A DNA stretch of 64,000 nt from Schlesneria paludicola DSM 18645 (GCF_000255655.1 NZ_JH636435.1:1-64000), one strand, 5' to 3'; shown: positions 8,509 through 18,206, counted from the stretch's first letter. Numbers and translations are program-made. The notes: generated by a model not told the origin, from the letters alone.

Positions 8509-9678
8509 TTACGCCTTGCCGAGTCGATGCCGGCGGCGAAACAGAGCGGGCGTTTCGCCGGTCGCGGCCCCGAATAGACGAGTCATATACTGCACTGTGC
8601 TGAAGCCTGCTGCATCCGCGACTTGTTTGATGGGAAGTTCCGATTCGCGTAGCAATGTCTTCGCCCGTTCCACTTGCACGCGCTGAATCTCTTGATGAAC
8701 CGTCCGCCGGAGGATCTGACGCAGCTTGGCTTCCAATTTTGAACGTGATGTTCCAACGTGGGCAAACACATCCGTGACACGGATTCCCCGACAGGCGTGT
8801 TCGCGTATGAACTGAATCGCCCGTGAGACCTCGATATCGTCGACCGCCATCACGTCGGTTGATGCACGGCAAACGACACCGCGAGGGCGAATCTGATCCA
8901 GAACCTTGGGGGCAGCTCGACCGGCCATCAGGCGATCAAGCAATGCCGCCGCTTCGTATCCGATGCGTTCGCAATCGAGCTCGACACTGGTCAAAGAGGG
9001 GATCGAGAGGTTGCAAAGACATTCGTCGTTGTCGACTCCGATCACGGCAACCTGGTCGGGAACAATGAGATTCAATTGCCGACACGCTTCGAGAACTTGC
9101 AAGCCATGGTCATCGTTGCCGGCCATGATTCCGACAGGTTTGGGCAACCGCTTGATCCAATTGTGAAGTTGTCTTTGGTACTGATGACGACCTCGGGAAG
9201 TGGCCGGAGTCGGCCCTGGTTCAAATACGTCACACTTCGAGCCGGCTAGTCCGACGACATGGCGAAACCAATTGAGACGCAGTTCAAAACCGGGATAGGA
9301 CTTTCTCCGGAGTTCGAAAAACGCGAAGTGGCGCAGTCCTTTTTCGAGCAAATGATTCGCGGCAAGTTCGGCCACGGCTTGATTGTTCGTGCCGATAAAC
9401 GGGAACGCGAGATTTGCCATCGTGCTACGCAGGTTGACGACGGGGATCTGCAGTGCGGCGAGCGAGGCGGCCAGTTGCCGATTATCGATGCGGGCGATGA
9501 CGCCATGCCCGTTCCATTGTTTCAGCCAGGGCGGGGGGGGATCTCCCAGTCCATGCGGCTGAAAGTAGGTCAGCCACGTTTTCTGTTCTGCGTGATATTG
9601 AGCGATGCCGCGAAGCAACCCGCGGCCGTAGGCGCGCGAGGTTTCGACGAGAAGTGCCACGCGCCGCAGAGATGCCAC
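8509..9678 (-). CDS. XylR-type transcriptional regulator (sugar-binding domain plus AraC HTH)
   Basis: The 389-residue protein joins a LacI/periplasmic-binding-like ligand domain (about residues 5-275; ALLVETSRAYGRGLLRGI, GIMAGNDDHGLQVLEACR, VAVIGVDNDECLCNLSIPSL) to an AraC DNA-binding domain at 285-389 with two helix-turn-helix units (VTDVFAHVGTSRSKLEAKL and IKQVADAAGFSTVQYMTRLF). This is the architecture of E. coli XylR, which activates sugar catabolic operons when ligand is bound. The gene converges on the uronate-type cluster, ending 42 bases past its last stop, and is its probable regulator. A run of ten G at 9530-9539 encodes PPP. Confidence 0.9.
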   Translation of the reverse strand: MASLRRVALLVETSRAYGRGLLRGIAQYHAEQKTWLTYFQPHGLGDPPPPWLKQWNGHGVIARIDNRQLAASLAALQIPVVNLRSTMANLAFPFIGTNNQAVAELAANHLLEKGLRHFAFFELRRKSYPGFELRLNWFRHVVGLAGSKCDVFEPGPTPATSRGRHQYQRQLHNWIKRLPKPVGIMAGNDDHGLQVLEACRQLNLIVPDQVAVIGVDNDECLCNLSIPSLTSVELDCERIGYEAAALLDRLMAGRAAPKVLDQIRPRGVVCRASTDVMAVDDIEVSRAIQFIREHACRGIRVTDVFAHVGTSRSKLEAKLRQILRRTVHQEIQRVQVERAKTLLRESELPIKQVADAAGFSTVQYMTRLFGAATGETPALFRRRHRLGKA

Positions 9679-9716
9679 TCAGTGCCTTTCAGTAAATCGA
9701 CCCGATCATCGCCCCC

Positions 9717-11360
9717 TCAATTCGTCGTTGTACGATTGTTGCCAGGAACCCATTTCAGTTCCAGGGTGCGATCGTCGTTGAATGGCTGTCCCGCATCATC
9801 CTGACGGTTTCCACCCAAGGACGACAGTGTTGCCTGATCTTGGTCAATTCGGACGTAGCGGAAGGGCTGATCAGAATGGGCATCGAGTGGCAGGATCTCA
9901 AGGTACTTCGGAGCCAGTTCTGACAGTGCCTGCGGAAACTGACCCTCATCACCTCGGAAAGCGACGAGTGCCATACCGAGCATGACCAGATCGCGACGGA
10001 CACGCGCACGTTCATCTGCTGCGATTCGTTGCACGTACCAGGGACGGAGTGACATGGCCATGGTCTCGCCGATCCAGCGGGTGAGTTCCGTCACATCCTT
10101 GTCGAAGGCTTCGGCGATAGCACGATTGGTCTCATCAGAAGTGTCTGTCCATTTGTGATAGTCTTTATCGAGTTGTTCGCACAACTGCTCACGCTCAGCG
10201 CGGTTTGACATTGCAATCACCTTGACGAAGCGATCGTGAACTTCGTCGGCCCGCTGTTTTGCCAGATCCCAGGGAAGCTCGGACAGGCGAAGCGTATTGA
10301 GGGGTTTGTATTTCTCGTCGTCGGGAAGTTCGAAGAATTCACGGACCGATGTTTGATCCTGTTTTAGAAGTTCCAACTCTTGATGCAGAATCGCGCGTTC
10401 GCCCCGATCGGCTGCGATCGACGATGGCGGCAACTGGGCAAACTGTTTGAGTCCTGCGAGGTAATACTTCGCATCGCCCGGCAGAAGTTGTCCGCTGGCG
10501 AGCGCCCCGAGTGCCGCGTTCGCCGCAAACGCATCCATCTGATGCGATTTCATCCCGGAGACGTCCAGCGGTGATCCGTTGGCGAGCAGGACGGCCAATT
10601 TTTGGCATGTCAGCAAGTCGTCCATCGCGGCAAGTCCGTTTTGAGTGGCCAGTCGGTTCAGCGCCCGAGAACACAGGACTTGAACGACAAACGGCAATCG
10701 TCGTTCAAGGGCGAGTGACACCGTCAGCAATTGAGGCGGATCTTCAACGGTTAACAGCGGGGCATAGTAGTGTGGTTTGATTGCGGCGATGCGAAGGAGA
10801 TCGAGCGCCGCTTGGTTTGCCGTGAGGAATGCGTGCAAATCCGGAAGATCCGGCTGCGTCCAGAGGCGATTGGCACCAGCAAATATCTGTTGCTCGAGCT
10901 GTTGTGAGCGTCCCGCAAGGACGTTCAGGTCTTTGACACCTAGAGACTTGATAAACGGCTCGACATAGGTGAACCGGGGGGCTGTTGCAGACAGTTGCTC
11001 GATTCCCAGCATTTCGAGCGAATCATCGCGCAGTGCCGGTTCGAATAGCCCGTCGCCAAACAGTTGTGTCAACACCACGGCGGCGTTCTCTGATGGTGCA
11101 ACGCCTTGCGAGAGCGTCTCGTTCAATGATCTCAGTTCACCTGTGATCGCGACGGGAATCTGTGGAGATTTTAGACGAAGACCTTCAAGTGCTGACGGAG
11201 TCGGTTCGTCCGCGAGAAGGGGACAAAGGCAGATCGACGCGAAGGCGAACATCACAGCCGAAGCCATTCGAGGGGACGCGCAGCTCCGGCTCAAATCATG
11301 TCGTTCATTGGGGAAACCAGACATTGAACGGCTGTTCCTCGACATCGTGAACCCTTTCAT
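9717..11360 (-). CDS. Secreted planctomycete hypothetical protein
   Basis: The 547-residue product has an N-terminal hydrophobic segment near residues 32-50 (ASAVMFAFASICLCPLLA) ending at ADEP, so it is probably exported. The rest is helix-rich without a domain I recognise. The C-terminal FPQALSELAPKYLEILPLDAHSD resembles the short conserved tail seen in many planctomycete proteins and in type II pseudopilins, where it follows a fragment describing a calcium-binding loop. Two Met codons, at 11360 and 11345, both have GA-rich leaders; either could be the start. Function unknown. Confidence 0.72.
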   Translation of the reverse strand: MKGFTMSRNSRSMSGFPNERHDLSRSCASPRMASAVMFAFASICLCPLLADEPTPSALEGLRLKSPQIPVAITGELRSLNETLSQGVAPSENAAVVLTQLFGDGLFEPALRDDSLEMLGIEQLSATAPRFTYVEPFIKSLGVKDLNVLAGRSQQLEQQIFAGANRLWTQPDLPDLHAFLTANQAALDLLRIAAIKPHYYAPLLTVEDPPQLLTVSLALERRLPFVVQVLCSRALNRLATQNGLAAMDDLLTCQKLAVLLANGSPLDVSGMKSHQMDAFAANAALGALASGQLLPGDAKYYLAGLKQFAQLPPSSIAADRGERAILHQELELLKQDQTSVREFFELPDDEKYKPLNTLRLSELPWDLAKQRADEVHDRFVKVIAMSNRAEREQLCEQLDKDYHKWTDTSDETNRAIAEAFDKDVTELTRWIGETMAMSLRPWYVQRIAADERARVRRDLVMLGMALVAFRGDEGQFPQALSELAPKYLEILPLDAHSDQPFRYVRIDQDQATLSSLGGNRQDDAGQPFNDDRTLELKWVPGNNRTTTN

Positions 11361-11842
11361 GAGTCCTCGTATTCACTGAAGTGGCTTGGAAACGAGTTCG
11401 TGCGCTTGTGCATATTAATTCTAGCGGTAAATCATGAAAGGGGCGAAAGTTCCCGCGGATCGTTGGTTCCAGTTCAGATTGCCCTGAACACCCGTTTGAA
11501 GCAATTTTCAGGCCCGCAGGGGCGACAACGAGGAGATTGACTGATTTTTCAGCGGTAATGATCTTGATTGCCCTGAACGACCGATGAAGAAATCACCATC
11601 GGAGACGAATGATTCGTCACTCTTCCGAAGTGAAAGTTTGGTGCCATGGGGGAGATACCTCTCGGCGCGACGTTTACCGATGGCTTACAATCCCCACCGA
11701 GGGATGGAACCTGACCAGAGCGGAGTGCACAACGATCGATGCAGATCCTATTGATCAGTGAATCGACCGGATCGATTCGACTTTCATGTGACCTTCATCG
11801 ATCGCTCTGGCACGCCATTGGATTTGGAGAAAAACGCCCTGA
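11361..11842. other. Intergenic region between divergent genes
   Basis: About 480 bases hold the promoters for the leftward secreted protein and the rightward membrane protein. The 13-base word gattgccctgaac occurs twice in direct orientation (11477-11489 and 11576-11588). A near-palindrome gacgaatgattcgtc lies close to 11607-11621. Neither matches a regulatory element I know, and no riboswitch class is recognised. Confidence 0.4.
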
Positions 11843-13426
11843 ATGACCGCGACCCTTCAGCACATGCTTGAACGAGTCGGCCTTCGCCTGGCGACATCGA
11901 GCATTGAAATGATCCTGCAAGTGGCCGCCATCGGCTGCGCCGTCTTGGTCATCATTCAATTGATGACGATGTGGGGTACGCGCTGGGGTGACCGAAACTC
12001 GCTGATCAAATCCCTGTTGCTATCGGTTCTGGTTCATATCTGCATCGTGCTTGAGTGGAACGTTGTCAGTCCTCGGGGTCTGGAAACCGCGAACGCAAAG
12101 CCGTCTCCCGTTCCAGACCCTGTTCGAATTGTCTTTCTGCCTGAAATTGTTCCCGAGAAGTCGCAGTCCACCGATGGTCCGTTTTCAGGACTGCCACAAC
12201 CATTGGCGCGGCCGAGCGCCCAGTTGCCGCAGATTCCCGAACAAGTCGTCGCCGAACCATCCGCGCCGTCGGTTGATCGAACTCCTCGCCCGCGGATGTC
12301 TCCGACGGCGGATGTGCCTCGTTTGCTGGCCGAGATCGAAGAACCGCAGCTTTTGCCTCAACTCGAGAAGCCTGCGGCTGCGCTGAAGAACAATACTCCT
12401 GCGAAGGCACCTGCGCTCTCGGAAATCGACGCGCCTGCCGAGACGGCTCCGCAGTCCGAACAACGTCCGCTACAACGTCTACGAAAGCCCGCTGTGCGGA
12501 CAGCCGATCCGCTGACATCGCCTGATTCCATCGCTTCTCGCACGGCCAATAAGCGACGTGCGGCGACCTCTGAAAACTCGTCCACAGACCAGGATGCGTT
12601 TAGGCTGCCTGAAGGAGCGTCCAGCGTCCCGGTTCCTGAGGTGGCGGCGCGGCCGTCGTCGCCACCGGCGGGCGTTCGCAATGGCGATCCCACAGAGACG
12701 TCACGAACGAAGATTCGACCTGTGGCGCCGTACCCCAAGCCGCAGCGGATTGTGCACGGTGTCGTCAAGGATGGGGAAACAGGTCGGCCGCTTGCGGGGG
12801 TCACGGTTCGCATCGACCAACTGCAAGGAGGACCACTGAGCGGGATCACCACAGAAGACGGCCAGTATGAAATTCCGTTCAACGAAGTGCCCGATAACAC
12901 GGCCGTTACCGCTTCGCTGCCGGGGTATCTACCAGTCTCAAAAAATCTGGATGGTTCTGACCGACGACAAATGTCGTCTCGTCTCAACTTCACGATGTCA
13001 TCCAGCAACGACAGCGTGATTGCGGTGGAGGACCAACCCTCGGTCCATCATCTGGGTGATGACCGATTTGAAGGACAGATCAACAGTCAGTTTCAGCGCC
13101 GGTCCGAAGGAACCTCGATCGTATTAAAATTCAAACTGCTTCCCAGCTTTCGCCAACCCAAGCCGATCCGTGCCACTGCGACGTTCATGGCGAAAGGTGT
13201 GCAGTGTTCGCCGAAGGTGTCGATTAACGGCAAACAACTGACTCCTGCATCCGATAAATCCGCATCAGACGGCTCATTCAGTCCCCTGCAGTTTGCAATC
13301 GATCCGAGTTTTCTGCGAGTGGGCGAGAATCAATTCGAGATGCACGCGGTCAAATGCCTGGATCTCAGCGATCTGGATGACTTTGAATTCGTCAACGTTC
13401 AAATTCGATTGTCCCGAGCCGAATAG
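11843..13426 (+). CDS. Membrane protein with Pro-rich linker and carboxypeptidase-regulatory-like domain
   Basis: The 527-residue protein starts with two membrane helices (about residues 22-43 and 54-72), as in membrane-anchored proteins with a periplasmic body. A long Pro/Ala/Glu-rich linker (about 80-300) follows. Around residues 305-370 lies a CarboxypepD_reg-like beta-sandwich (IVHGVVKDGETGRPLAGVTV, TTEDGQYEIPF, ASLPGYLPVSK). The last 130 residues look like a second beta-rich domain. The N-terminal helix pair recalls the anchor of TonB- or BlaR-like planctomycete proteins, but I see no peptidase motif. A structural or envelope role is possible. Confidence 0.75.
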   Translation: MTATLQHMLERVGLRLATSSIEMILQVAAIGCAVLVIIQLMTMWGTRWGDRNSLIKSLLLSVLVHICIVLEWNVVSPRGLETANAKPSPVPDPVRIVFLPEIVPEKSQSTDGPFSGLPQPLARPSAQLPQIPEQVVAEPSAPSVDRTPRPRMSPTADVPRLLAEIEEPQLLPQLEKPAAALKNNTPAKAPALSEIDAPAETAPQSEQRPLQRLRKPAVRTADPLTSPDSIASRTANKRRAATSENSSTDQDAFRLPEGASSVPVPEVAARPSSPPAGVRNGDPTETSRTKIRPVAPYPKPQRIVHGVVKDGETGRPLAGVTVRIDQLQGGPLSGITTEDGQYEIPFNEVPDNTAVTASLPGYLPVSKNLDGSDRRQMSSRLNFTMSSSNDSVIAVEDQPSVHHLGDDRFEGQINSQFQRRSEGTSIVLKFKLLPSFRQPKPIRATATFMAKGVQCSPKVSINGKQLTPASDKSASDGSFSPLQFAIDPSFLRVGENQFEMHAVKCLDLSDLDDFEFVNVQIRLSRAE

Positions 13427-13594
13427 GAATGCGCGAACGAGATGTGTCCAGCGGAAAGTTCCTGAGGTCGTCCAACGGTCTGAGTGGCGACGACCGGGTG
13501 AACTCTTCCCTGACAAGGATGCCGACGAGTAATCTTGTGCGATGAGACGAGTTCACGTCGCCAATGAATTTCTTACCGGGACTGCAGCCGCGCC

Positions 13595-14530
13595 ATGACA
13601 GAACCAATTGCCTATTTGAACGGTCAGATTGTTCCGGTGTCGCAAGCGGCACTCTCCGTTTTCGATCTGGGGCTGGTGTCGGGTGTGGCTGTGACAGAAA
13701 TGGCGCGAACGTTTCGTCACGTCCTGTTTCAGCTCGACAAGCATCTCGATCGGCTCGCGCATTCGTTGGATGTGTTGAAACTTGATCCAAAATGCTCGCG
13801 TACCGAGCTTGAGGCATTGTGCCATCGCATCGTGGACGAGAATGTGAAGTGGATTCCCGCGAATCACGATCTTGGCTTGATCCTCTTTGTGACGGCGGGT
13901 CAGAATTTGACGTATATCGGTCGTACCCCCGAGTCTCCCGTGAGGACCCCCTCCGTCTGCGTGCACACGTTTCCGCTCCCGTTCGAGCTTTGGGCGGAAA
14001 CTTATGAAGCGGGGCTGCATCTGGTGACACCGTCAGTTCGCAGCATACCCGATGCGATCATCGATTCACGAATCAAACATCGCAGTCGCCTGCACTGGTA
14101 CCTCGCGGATCTGGAAGTCAAGAAGTCTGATCCATCAGCGATGGCGCTGTTGACTGACGATGAAGGGTATCTGACCGAGACCGCGACCGGGAATCTGTGC
14201 GTTGTCGAAGGCAATACGATTGTGACGCCCGAGTCTCATGTCTTGAAAGGTGTGAGTCGTGACTTCGTCGCCGAATTGGCAACGACTCTCGGCCTGACGT
14301 TTGGGCACACTCGTTTAACGGCGGAAGATCTGGCGCGAGGTGGAGAAGCCTTTTTGACATCGACACCGCATTGCCTGCTTCCTGTGACGCGTTTCAATGG
14401 GCAGCCCGTGGGAAGCGGGCGACCAGGTCCCGTCTTTCAGCGACTTCTTAAGGCGTGGGGCGAACGCGTGGGGGTCGACGTTGCTGCGCAGATGCAAGCG
14501 GGCGCAGGCGAGCGATTGAAACCCGCGTGA
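13595..14530 (+). CDS. Class IV PLP-dependent aminotransferase
   Basis: This fold covers branched-chain and D-amino-acid aminotransferases and aminodeoxychorismate lyase. The 311-residue protein has the N-terminal strand AYLNGQIVPVSQAALSVFDLG, the PLP lysine K161 in DSRIKHRSRLHW, and E195 in LTETATGNL, which contacts the pyridine nitrogen. The spacing and length fit the family. The residues do not clearly separate the three sub-activities; a branched-chain or D-amino-acid enzyme is most likely. It ends 42 bases from the convergent receiver/ATPase gene. Confidence 0.88.
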   Translation: MTEPIAYLNGQIVPVSQAALSVFDLGLVSGVAVTEMARTFRHVLFQLDKHLDRLAHSLDVLKLDPKCSRTELEALCHRIVDENVKWIPANHDLGLILFVTAGQNLTYIGRTPESPVRTPSVCVHTFPLPFELWAETYEAGLHLVTPSVRSIPDAIIDSRIKHRSRLHWYLADLEVKKSDPSAMALLTDDEGYLTETATGNLCVVEGNTIVTPESHVLKGVSRDFVAELATTLGLTFGHTRLTAEDLARGGEAFLTSTPHCLLPVTRFNGQPVGSGRPGPVFQRLLKAWGERVGVDVAAQMQAGAGERLKPA

Positions 14531-14572
14531 ATGGCGGACGACTGCCGCATGCAACTTATTCTGGTCGCGAAA

Positions 14573-15463
14573 TCATTCGCGGAAGCGGCTTCGGGTCAGC
14601 GTGACTTCATTGCCGACAGCGTTATAGCTGACGTCATCCATGAAGGCTCGCATCAACATCACGCCCCGTCCGAAGGGACGTCCCAGATTCTCGGGATCGG
14701 TGGGATCGGGCAACTGAGCGGGATCAAACCCGGTGCCATCGTCTCGGATCACGACCTTGGCCGTTTCGGCATTCATCTCGATACGAACTCGAATCCGTCG
14801 GTTGATCCAGGGGGCTGCAAGACGTCGTTCGTCGGCGAGCGCGTAGAATGCCTGGTGATCACGCTCTTTCAGTTCCGAGCTGACTTCGAGGTTTCCGTGA
14901 TACATGGCATTCAGCAATGCCTCCTCAATCGCGGTCCCTGTCCGCATACGATCGGTTCGATCCAGGCCCCAACTGTCTGCGAGCAGCGATTGCAAATGGC
15001 GCGATAGTGCCATGACCAGGTTGACATCGTTCTCCAGAACATAAGTCTCGATGCGTTCGCCTAGGCGATTCATCAGCTCTGAATGCTTACGTGTCTCTTG
15101 CATGGCGGCGACGACACGCTGAATCGTGTCAACCAGCGTTGACGCCAGCGACCGCTTGGGGACGTAACTCGACGCGCCGGATTGAAGCGCTTCGACGGCA
15201 ATCTCTTCGCTGCCACGCGAAGTCATCAGGATGACGGGAATGTGGCTGTGCGATTTTCTCAATTCGGCGAGCAGTTCCAGTCCATTCAGTTCCGGCATCT
15301 GAATGTCAGTGACAATGATGTCGGGTGCTTGTGTCTTTACGGCCACAAGCGCGGCTTTTCCATCGGCGGCCTGGATCACGTTCCACGCATTTTCGTGCGC
15401 GAGCAGTCCTGCCGCGTACATTCTGTCGACGTTCGAATCGTCGACCACGAGAATGGTCGTCAT
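14573..15463 (-). CDS. Response regulator fused to an RsbW-like ATPase domain
   Basis: The 296-residue protein begins with a receiver domain (residues 3-120; acidic pocket DD at 8-9, phospho-acceptor D53 in VTDIQMPELNG, and the conserved MTSRGS and PKRS segments). From about residue 135 a GHKL ATPase of the anti-sigma (RsbW/SpoIIAB) type follows, with the N-box EEALLNAMYHGN and G-box DDGTGFDP plus GRGVMLM. There is no phospho-acceptor histidine domain, so it is unlikely to be a sensor kinase. Phosphorylation-gated binding or phosphorylation of an anti-sigma-factor antagonist is the natural model; no such partner gene is adjacent. Confidence 0.85.
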   Translation of the reverse strand: MTTILVVDDSNVDRMYAAGLLAHENAWNVIQAADGKAALVAVKTQAPDIIVTDIQMPELNGLELLAELRKSHSHIPVILMTSRGSEEIAVEALQSGASSYVPKRSLASTLVDTIQRVVAAMQETRKHSELMNRLGERIETYVLENDVNLVMALSRHLQSLLADSWGLDRTDRMRTGTAIEEALLNAMYHGNLEVSSELKERDHQAFYALADERRLAAPWINRRIRVRIEMNAETAKVVIRDDGTGFDPAQLPDPTDPENLGRPFGRGVMLMRAFMDDVSYNAVGNEVTLTRSRFRE

Positions 15464-15902
15464 GGAAAGCTCTCATAAAGGATGGAAACCGGCAGCGACA
15501 TCGGACGCTCAACTCCATCGAGACATAGATGATCGTACTGGACCGACTGAGAGTCGTTCTTTTAATGCGGTGAGAGGATACGTCCCCGCCCCGTCCGCGC
15601 GAAGTCTCAGAGCCTTCGCACGGATCGCGACAAGATACACGGCATTCATCAAAGCTGGATAGGCCGACTATTGTAGCCAGAACCAGACGAACCACCAAGA
15701 ATCACAGTCGGCAGTTGACATTGAGGTAAAGCCGCAGGATTCCCGATCCGAATGCGCGAATCGACACCCGACAGAACGGCCTGCGGCAACTTCCGGTGAG
15801 TCGGTTGTTCTTCCGTGAGGGCTTAGCCACAATCACGCGGACGATTCCAGTTTTGCAACGTTCGACGGCATTCTTTTTACGTTTGACGGGGATTGCGAAG
15901 TT
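15464..15902. other. Intergenic region between divergent genes
   Basis: About 440 bases between the leftward receiver/ATPase gene and the rightward aldolase gene, presumably carrying both promoters. I find no convincing coding frame, repeat or RNA structure here. Confidence 0.4.
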
Positions 15903-16685
15903 ATGCCCACCTTAAAGCAGCGTCTGGCGGCCGGTGAATTCGTGCGGATTTGCGGGATGGGGCGCATTCCCCATCACAACCTGATCCACATCATCGGACT
16001 CAGCGGTGGATTTCACGGACTTTGGTTCGATCTCGAGCACACCAGCTTTTCCACGCAAGAGCTTGAGATTGTCACGATGGCGGCCCGCGAGCATGGGCTT
16101 GATACCTTCTGCCGTGTCGCTCCCACTGACTATGCGACTGTCACCCGCTGCCTGGAATCGGGATCGAGCGGCGTGATGGCCGCGCAGATTTTCAGTGCCG
16201 CTCAGGCCGAAGAATTCGTGCGATGGGCCAAGTTTGCACCGCGCGGATGGCGTGGTCTGAATACCGGTGGCTGGGATGCCAAGTTCACGATGGAGCCTGT
16301 GGTTCAATTTACGCGCCGTGCGAACGAAGAAACGTTTGTGGCGATCCAGATTGAAACGGTGGCATCGGTCGAGCAGTGCGAAGCGATCGCCGCGATTGAT
16401 GGAGTCGATGCGCTGTTCGTCGGCCCGTCAGACCTGAGCCAGGGGCTGGGAGTGACGGGGCAGTTCTTTCACGAGAAGTGTCTGGCAGCAATTGATAAGG
16501 TTTCGGCCGCCTGCCGGAATGCAGGAAAGCCTTGGTCGGCTGTCACGTTCAATGCTGAACACGCCGAAATGCTGATCAGCAAGGGGTGTCGGATGCTATC
16601 GCCGACGAATGACGTGCGGATGGCGGTGGCGGGGGTGAATACCGTCAAGAAGGACTTTGCGGCGCTCTTCTCGAAGGAAGTCTGA
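15903..16685 (+). CDS. HpcH/HpaI-family class II aldolase
   Basis: HpaI-type enzymes are metal-dependent pyruvate aldolases acting on 2-keto-4-hydroxy acids. The 260-residue protein has the family signature FDLEHTSFS (D43, catalytic His46), a metal-ligand Glu in VAIQIETV near residue 148, and VGPSDLSQGLG near 176, which supplies the second metal ligand. The start has GGGGA about ten bases upstream. It appears to be monocistronic, followed by a hairpin terminator at 16713-16748. The substrate is not obvious from the neighbours; sugar-acid catabolism is one possibility. Confidence 0.9.
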   Translation: MPTLKQRLAAGEFVRICGMGRIPHHNLIHIIGLSGGFHGLWFDLEHTSFSTQELEIVTMAAREHGLDTFCRVAPTDYATVTRCLESGSSGVMAAQIFSAAQAEEFVRWAKFAPRGWRGLNTGGWDAKFTMEPVVQFTRRANEETFVAIQIETVASVEQCEAIAAIDGVDALFVGPSDLSQGLGVTGQFFHEKCLAAIDKVSAACRNAGKPWSAVTFNAEHAEMLISKGCRMLSPTNDVRMAVAGVNTVKKDFAALFSKEV

Positions 16686-16712
16686 AGACTTCGTCGCCAA
16701 CCTGAGTCGACC

Positions 16713-16748
16713 AAAGACCTCGATCGCCAATCTGCGACCGAGGTCTTT
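16713..16748 (+). terminator. Hairpin terminator after the HpaI aldolase gene
   Basis: The arms aaagacctcgatcgc (16713-16727) and gcgaccgaggtcttt (16734-16748) pair over 15 positions with one mismatch around a six-base loop. The outer ends are A-rich and T-rich. The T-tract is short, so it may serve both strands, since the convergent DUF1501 gene ends at 16791. Confidence 0.65.
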
Positions 16749-16790
16749 GTCTTGGAAGAGGTATTGTCCTCGGTTCGAACAAACAGGCCG

Positions 16791-18206
16791 TCAGCCGCAC
16801 AGTTCGACAATCGGCTTGCCCTGATCAATGAGAAATCGAGGACGGCCCCGATTGTCGAGATAAGTGACATCAAGCGGGACGCCCATGTGCTGAAAGATCG
16901 TGGCGGCAAGATCGCCCGGTGTCACGGGGCGATCTTTGATCTGACCGGCATCACGATCTGATGCGCCGATCACCTGCCCATGGCGGAAACCACCTCCGGC
17001 GACGGTCATCGACATCACGATCGGCCAGTGGTCACGTCCATCGCTGCTTCCCTGCGTGCCGATCTTCGGCGTGCGGCCGAATTCGCCCATCGCGAGCACC
17101 AGTACATCATCAAGCAGCCCGCGTTCCTCAAGATCGCTCACCAATGTTGTCAGCATGTGGTCGAACACCGGCAGCAGGGGCCGCAGGCCGTTCCAGATTC
17201 CTCCATACGGCGGAATATTGTCGCCGTGGGTATCCCACGTTCCTGACGAACCATGATTGCTCAGGTCGATGGTGACAAAGCTGACACCCGATTCGACCAA
17301 TCGCCGAGCCAGCAGGGCCTGGCGACACCATTCGTGATCGCCGTATCGCTGACGAGTACTCTCCGGCTCTTTGCCGATATCAAACGCCGAACGCGCACGT
17401 GATCCCGTGACCATGCTGACGGCTTGTTGGGTGAAACGATTTGTCGCTTCCATCGAACCGGAAAGGTCGAGGTCTCGACGCAATCGATCGAGATCGGTTG
17501 TCAGAGTTCTCCGTGATTGAAGTCTGTCAGTGGTCAGTCCCGATGGTAATGAGAAGAGCTTCCCAACATCATCTCCGAGAAACGGGTCGTAGGCATGTCC
17601 CAGGTAGCCGCCCCACGCGACGTGTGAGCGTGATTTCATATTCAAGACGACATACGGGGGAAGGTCGGGAATCGATTCCAATCGTTGGCGAGCGATGATC
17701 GATGCCAGCGCCGGAAATTTTTCGGCTTCCCGATTGATTCGCGGTTCGGCGTCCAGATTGGCCGACTGCATGACCATGTTTGGTTCGTGGTTTGAGAATC
17801 GGCAATCGACTGAACGAATCATCGTCATCTTGTCGAGCATCGCGGCCTGCTTCGGCAGGAACTCGCAGATTTGAACACCGGGAAGTGCCGTTGAGATCGG
17901 TTGAAAGGGGCCGCGAATTTCAATCGGAGCCGACGGTTTCATGTCGAGCGTATCGATATGGCTGGGGCCACCCGTCATCCAGACGAGAATCACACTTTTT
18001 TGCCGCATTGGACGCTGGTCCAACTGTGCTGATACTTCGCGGGCCTGCAGCAGCTTTGGCAGTGACAGTCCTGCCATCCCGGCGAGCCCCGCTTTGAGCA
18101 TGCTTCGGCGTCCAAGTACCGTGACGCCTTCCAATTCGCGGGGCTGTAGCGAAGAAAATGCGTGTGTTGATTCCGCATGTTCTGCTGAGTGTCGACGAAC
18201 CGACAT
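16791..18206 (-). CDS. DUF1501 protein with Tat signal
   Basis: DUF1501 proteins have an alkaline-phosphatase/sulfatase-like fold, are exported through Tat and are very abundant in planctomycetes; their substrates are unknown. The 471-residue product has a twin-arginine signal (LGRRSMLKAGLAGMAG) and the family motifs SVILVWMTGGPSHIDTLDMKP, STWDTHGDN-like SGTWDTHGDN, VLAMGEFGRTPKIG and GRDHWPIVMSMTVAGGG. I chose the Met at 18206 because GGAG lies nine bases before it; the frame is open for 31 more codons without a ribosome-binding site. Unlike the copy at 28737, it has no DUF1549/DUF1553 partner gene beside it. Confidence 0.88.
   Translation of the reverse strand: MSVRRHSAEHAESTHAFSSLQPRELEGVTVLGRRSMLKAGLAGMAGLSLPKLLQAREVSAQLDQRPMRQKSVILVWMTGGPSHIDTLDMKPSAPIEIRGPFQPISTALPGVQICEFLPKQAAMLDKMTMIRSVDCRFSNHEPNMVMQSANLDAEPRINREAEKFPALASIIARQRLESIPDLPPYVVLNMKSRSHVAWGGYLGHAYDPFLGDDVGKLFSLPSGLTTDRLQSRRTLTTDLDRLRRDLDLSGSMEATNRFTQQAVSMVTGSRARSAFDIGKEPESTRQRYGDHEWCRQALLARRLVESGVSFVTIDLSNHGSSGTWDTHGDNIPPYGGIWNGLRPLLPVFDHMLTTLVSDLEERGLLDDVLVLAMGEFGRTPKIGTQGSSDGRDHWPIVMSMTVAGGGFRHGQVIGASDRDAGQIKDRPVTPGDLAATIFQHMGVPLDVTYLDNRGRPRFLIDQGKPIVELCG

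Noticed and set aside
11600-11830. A riboswitch in the leader of the gene at 11843
   Set aside because: Local hairpins exist but no conserved core of a known riboswitch class is recognised, and the product is not a typical riboswitch target.
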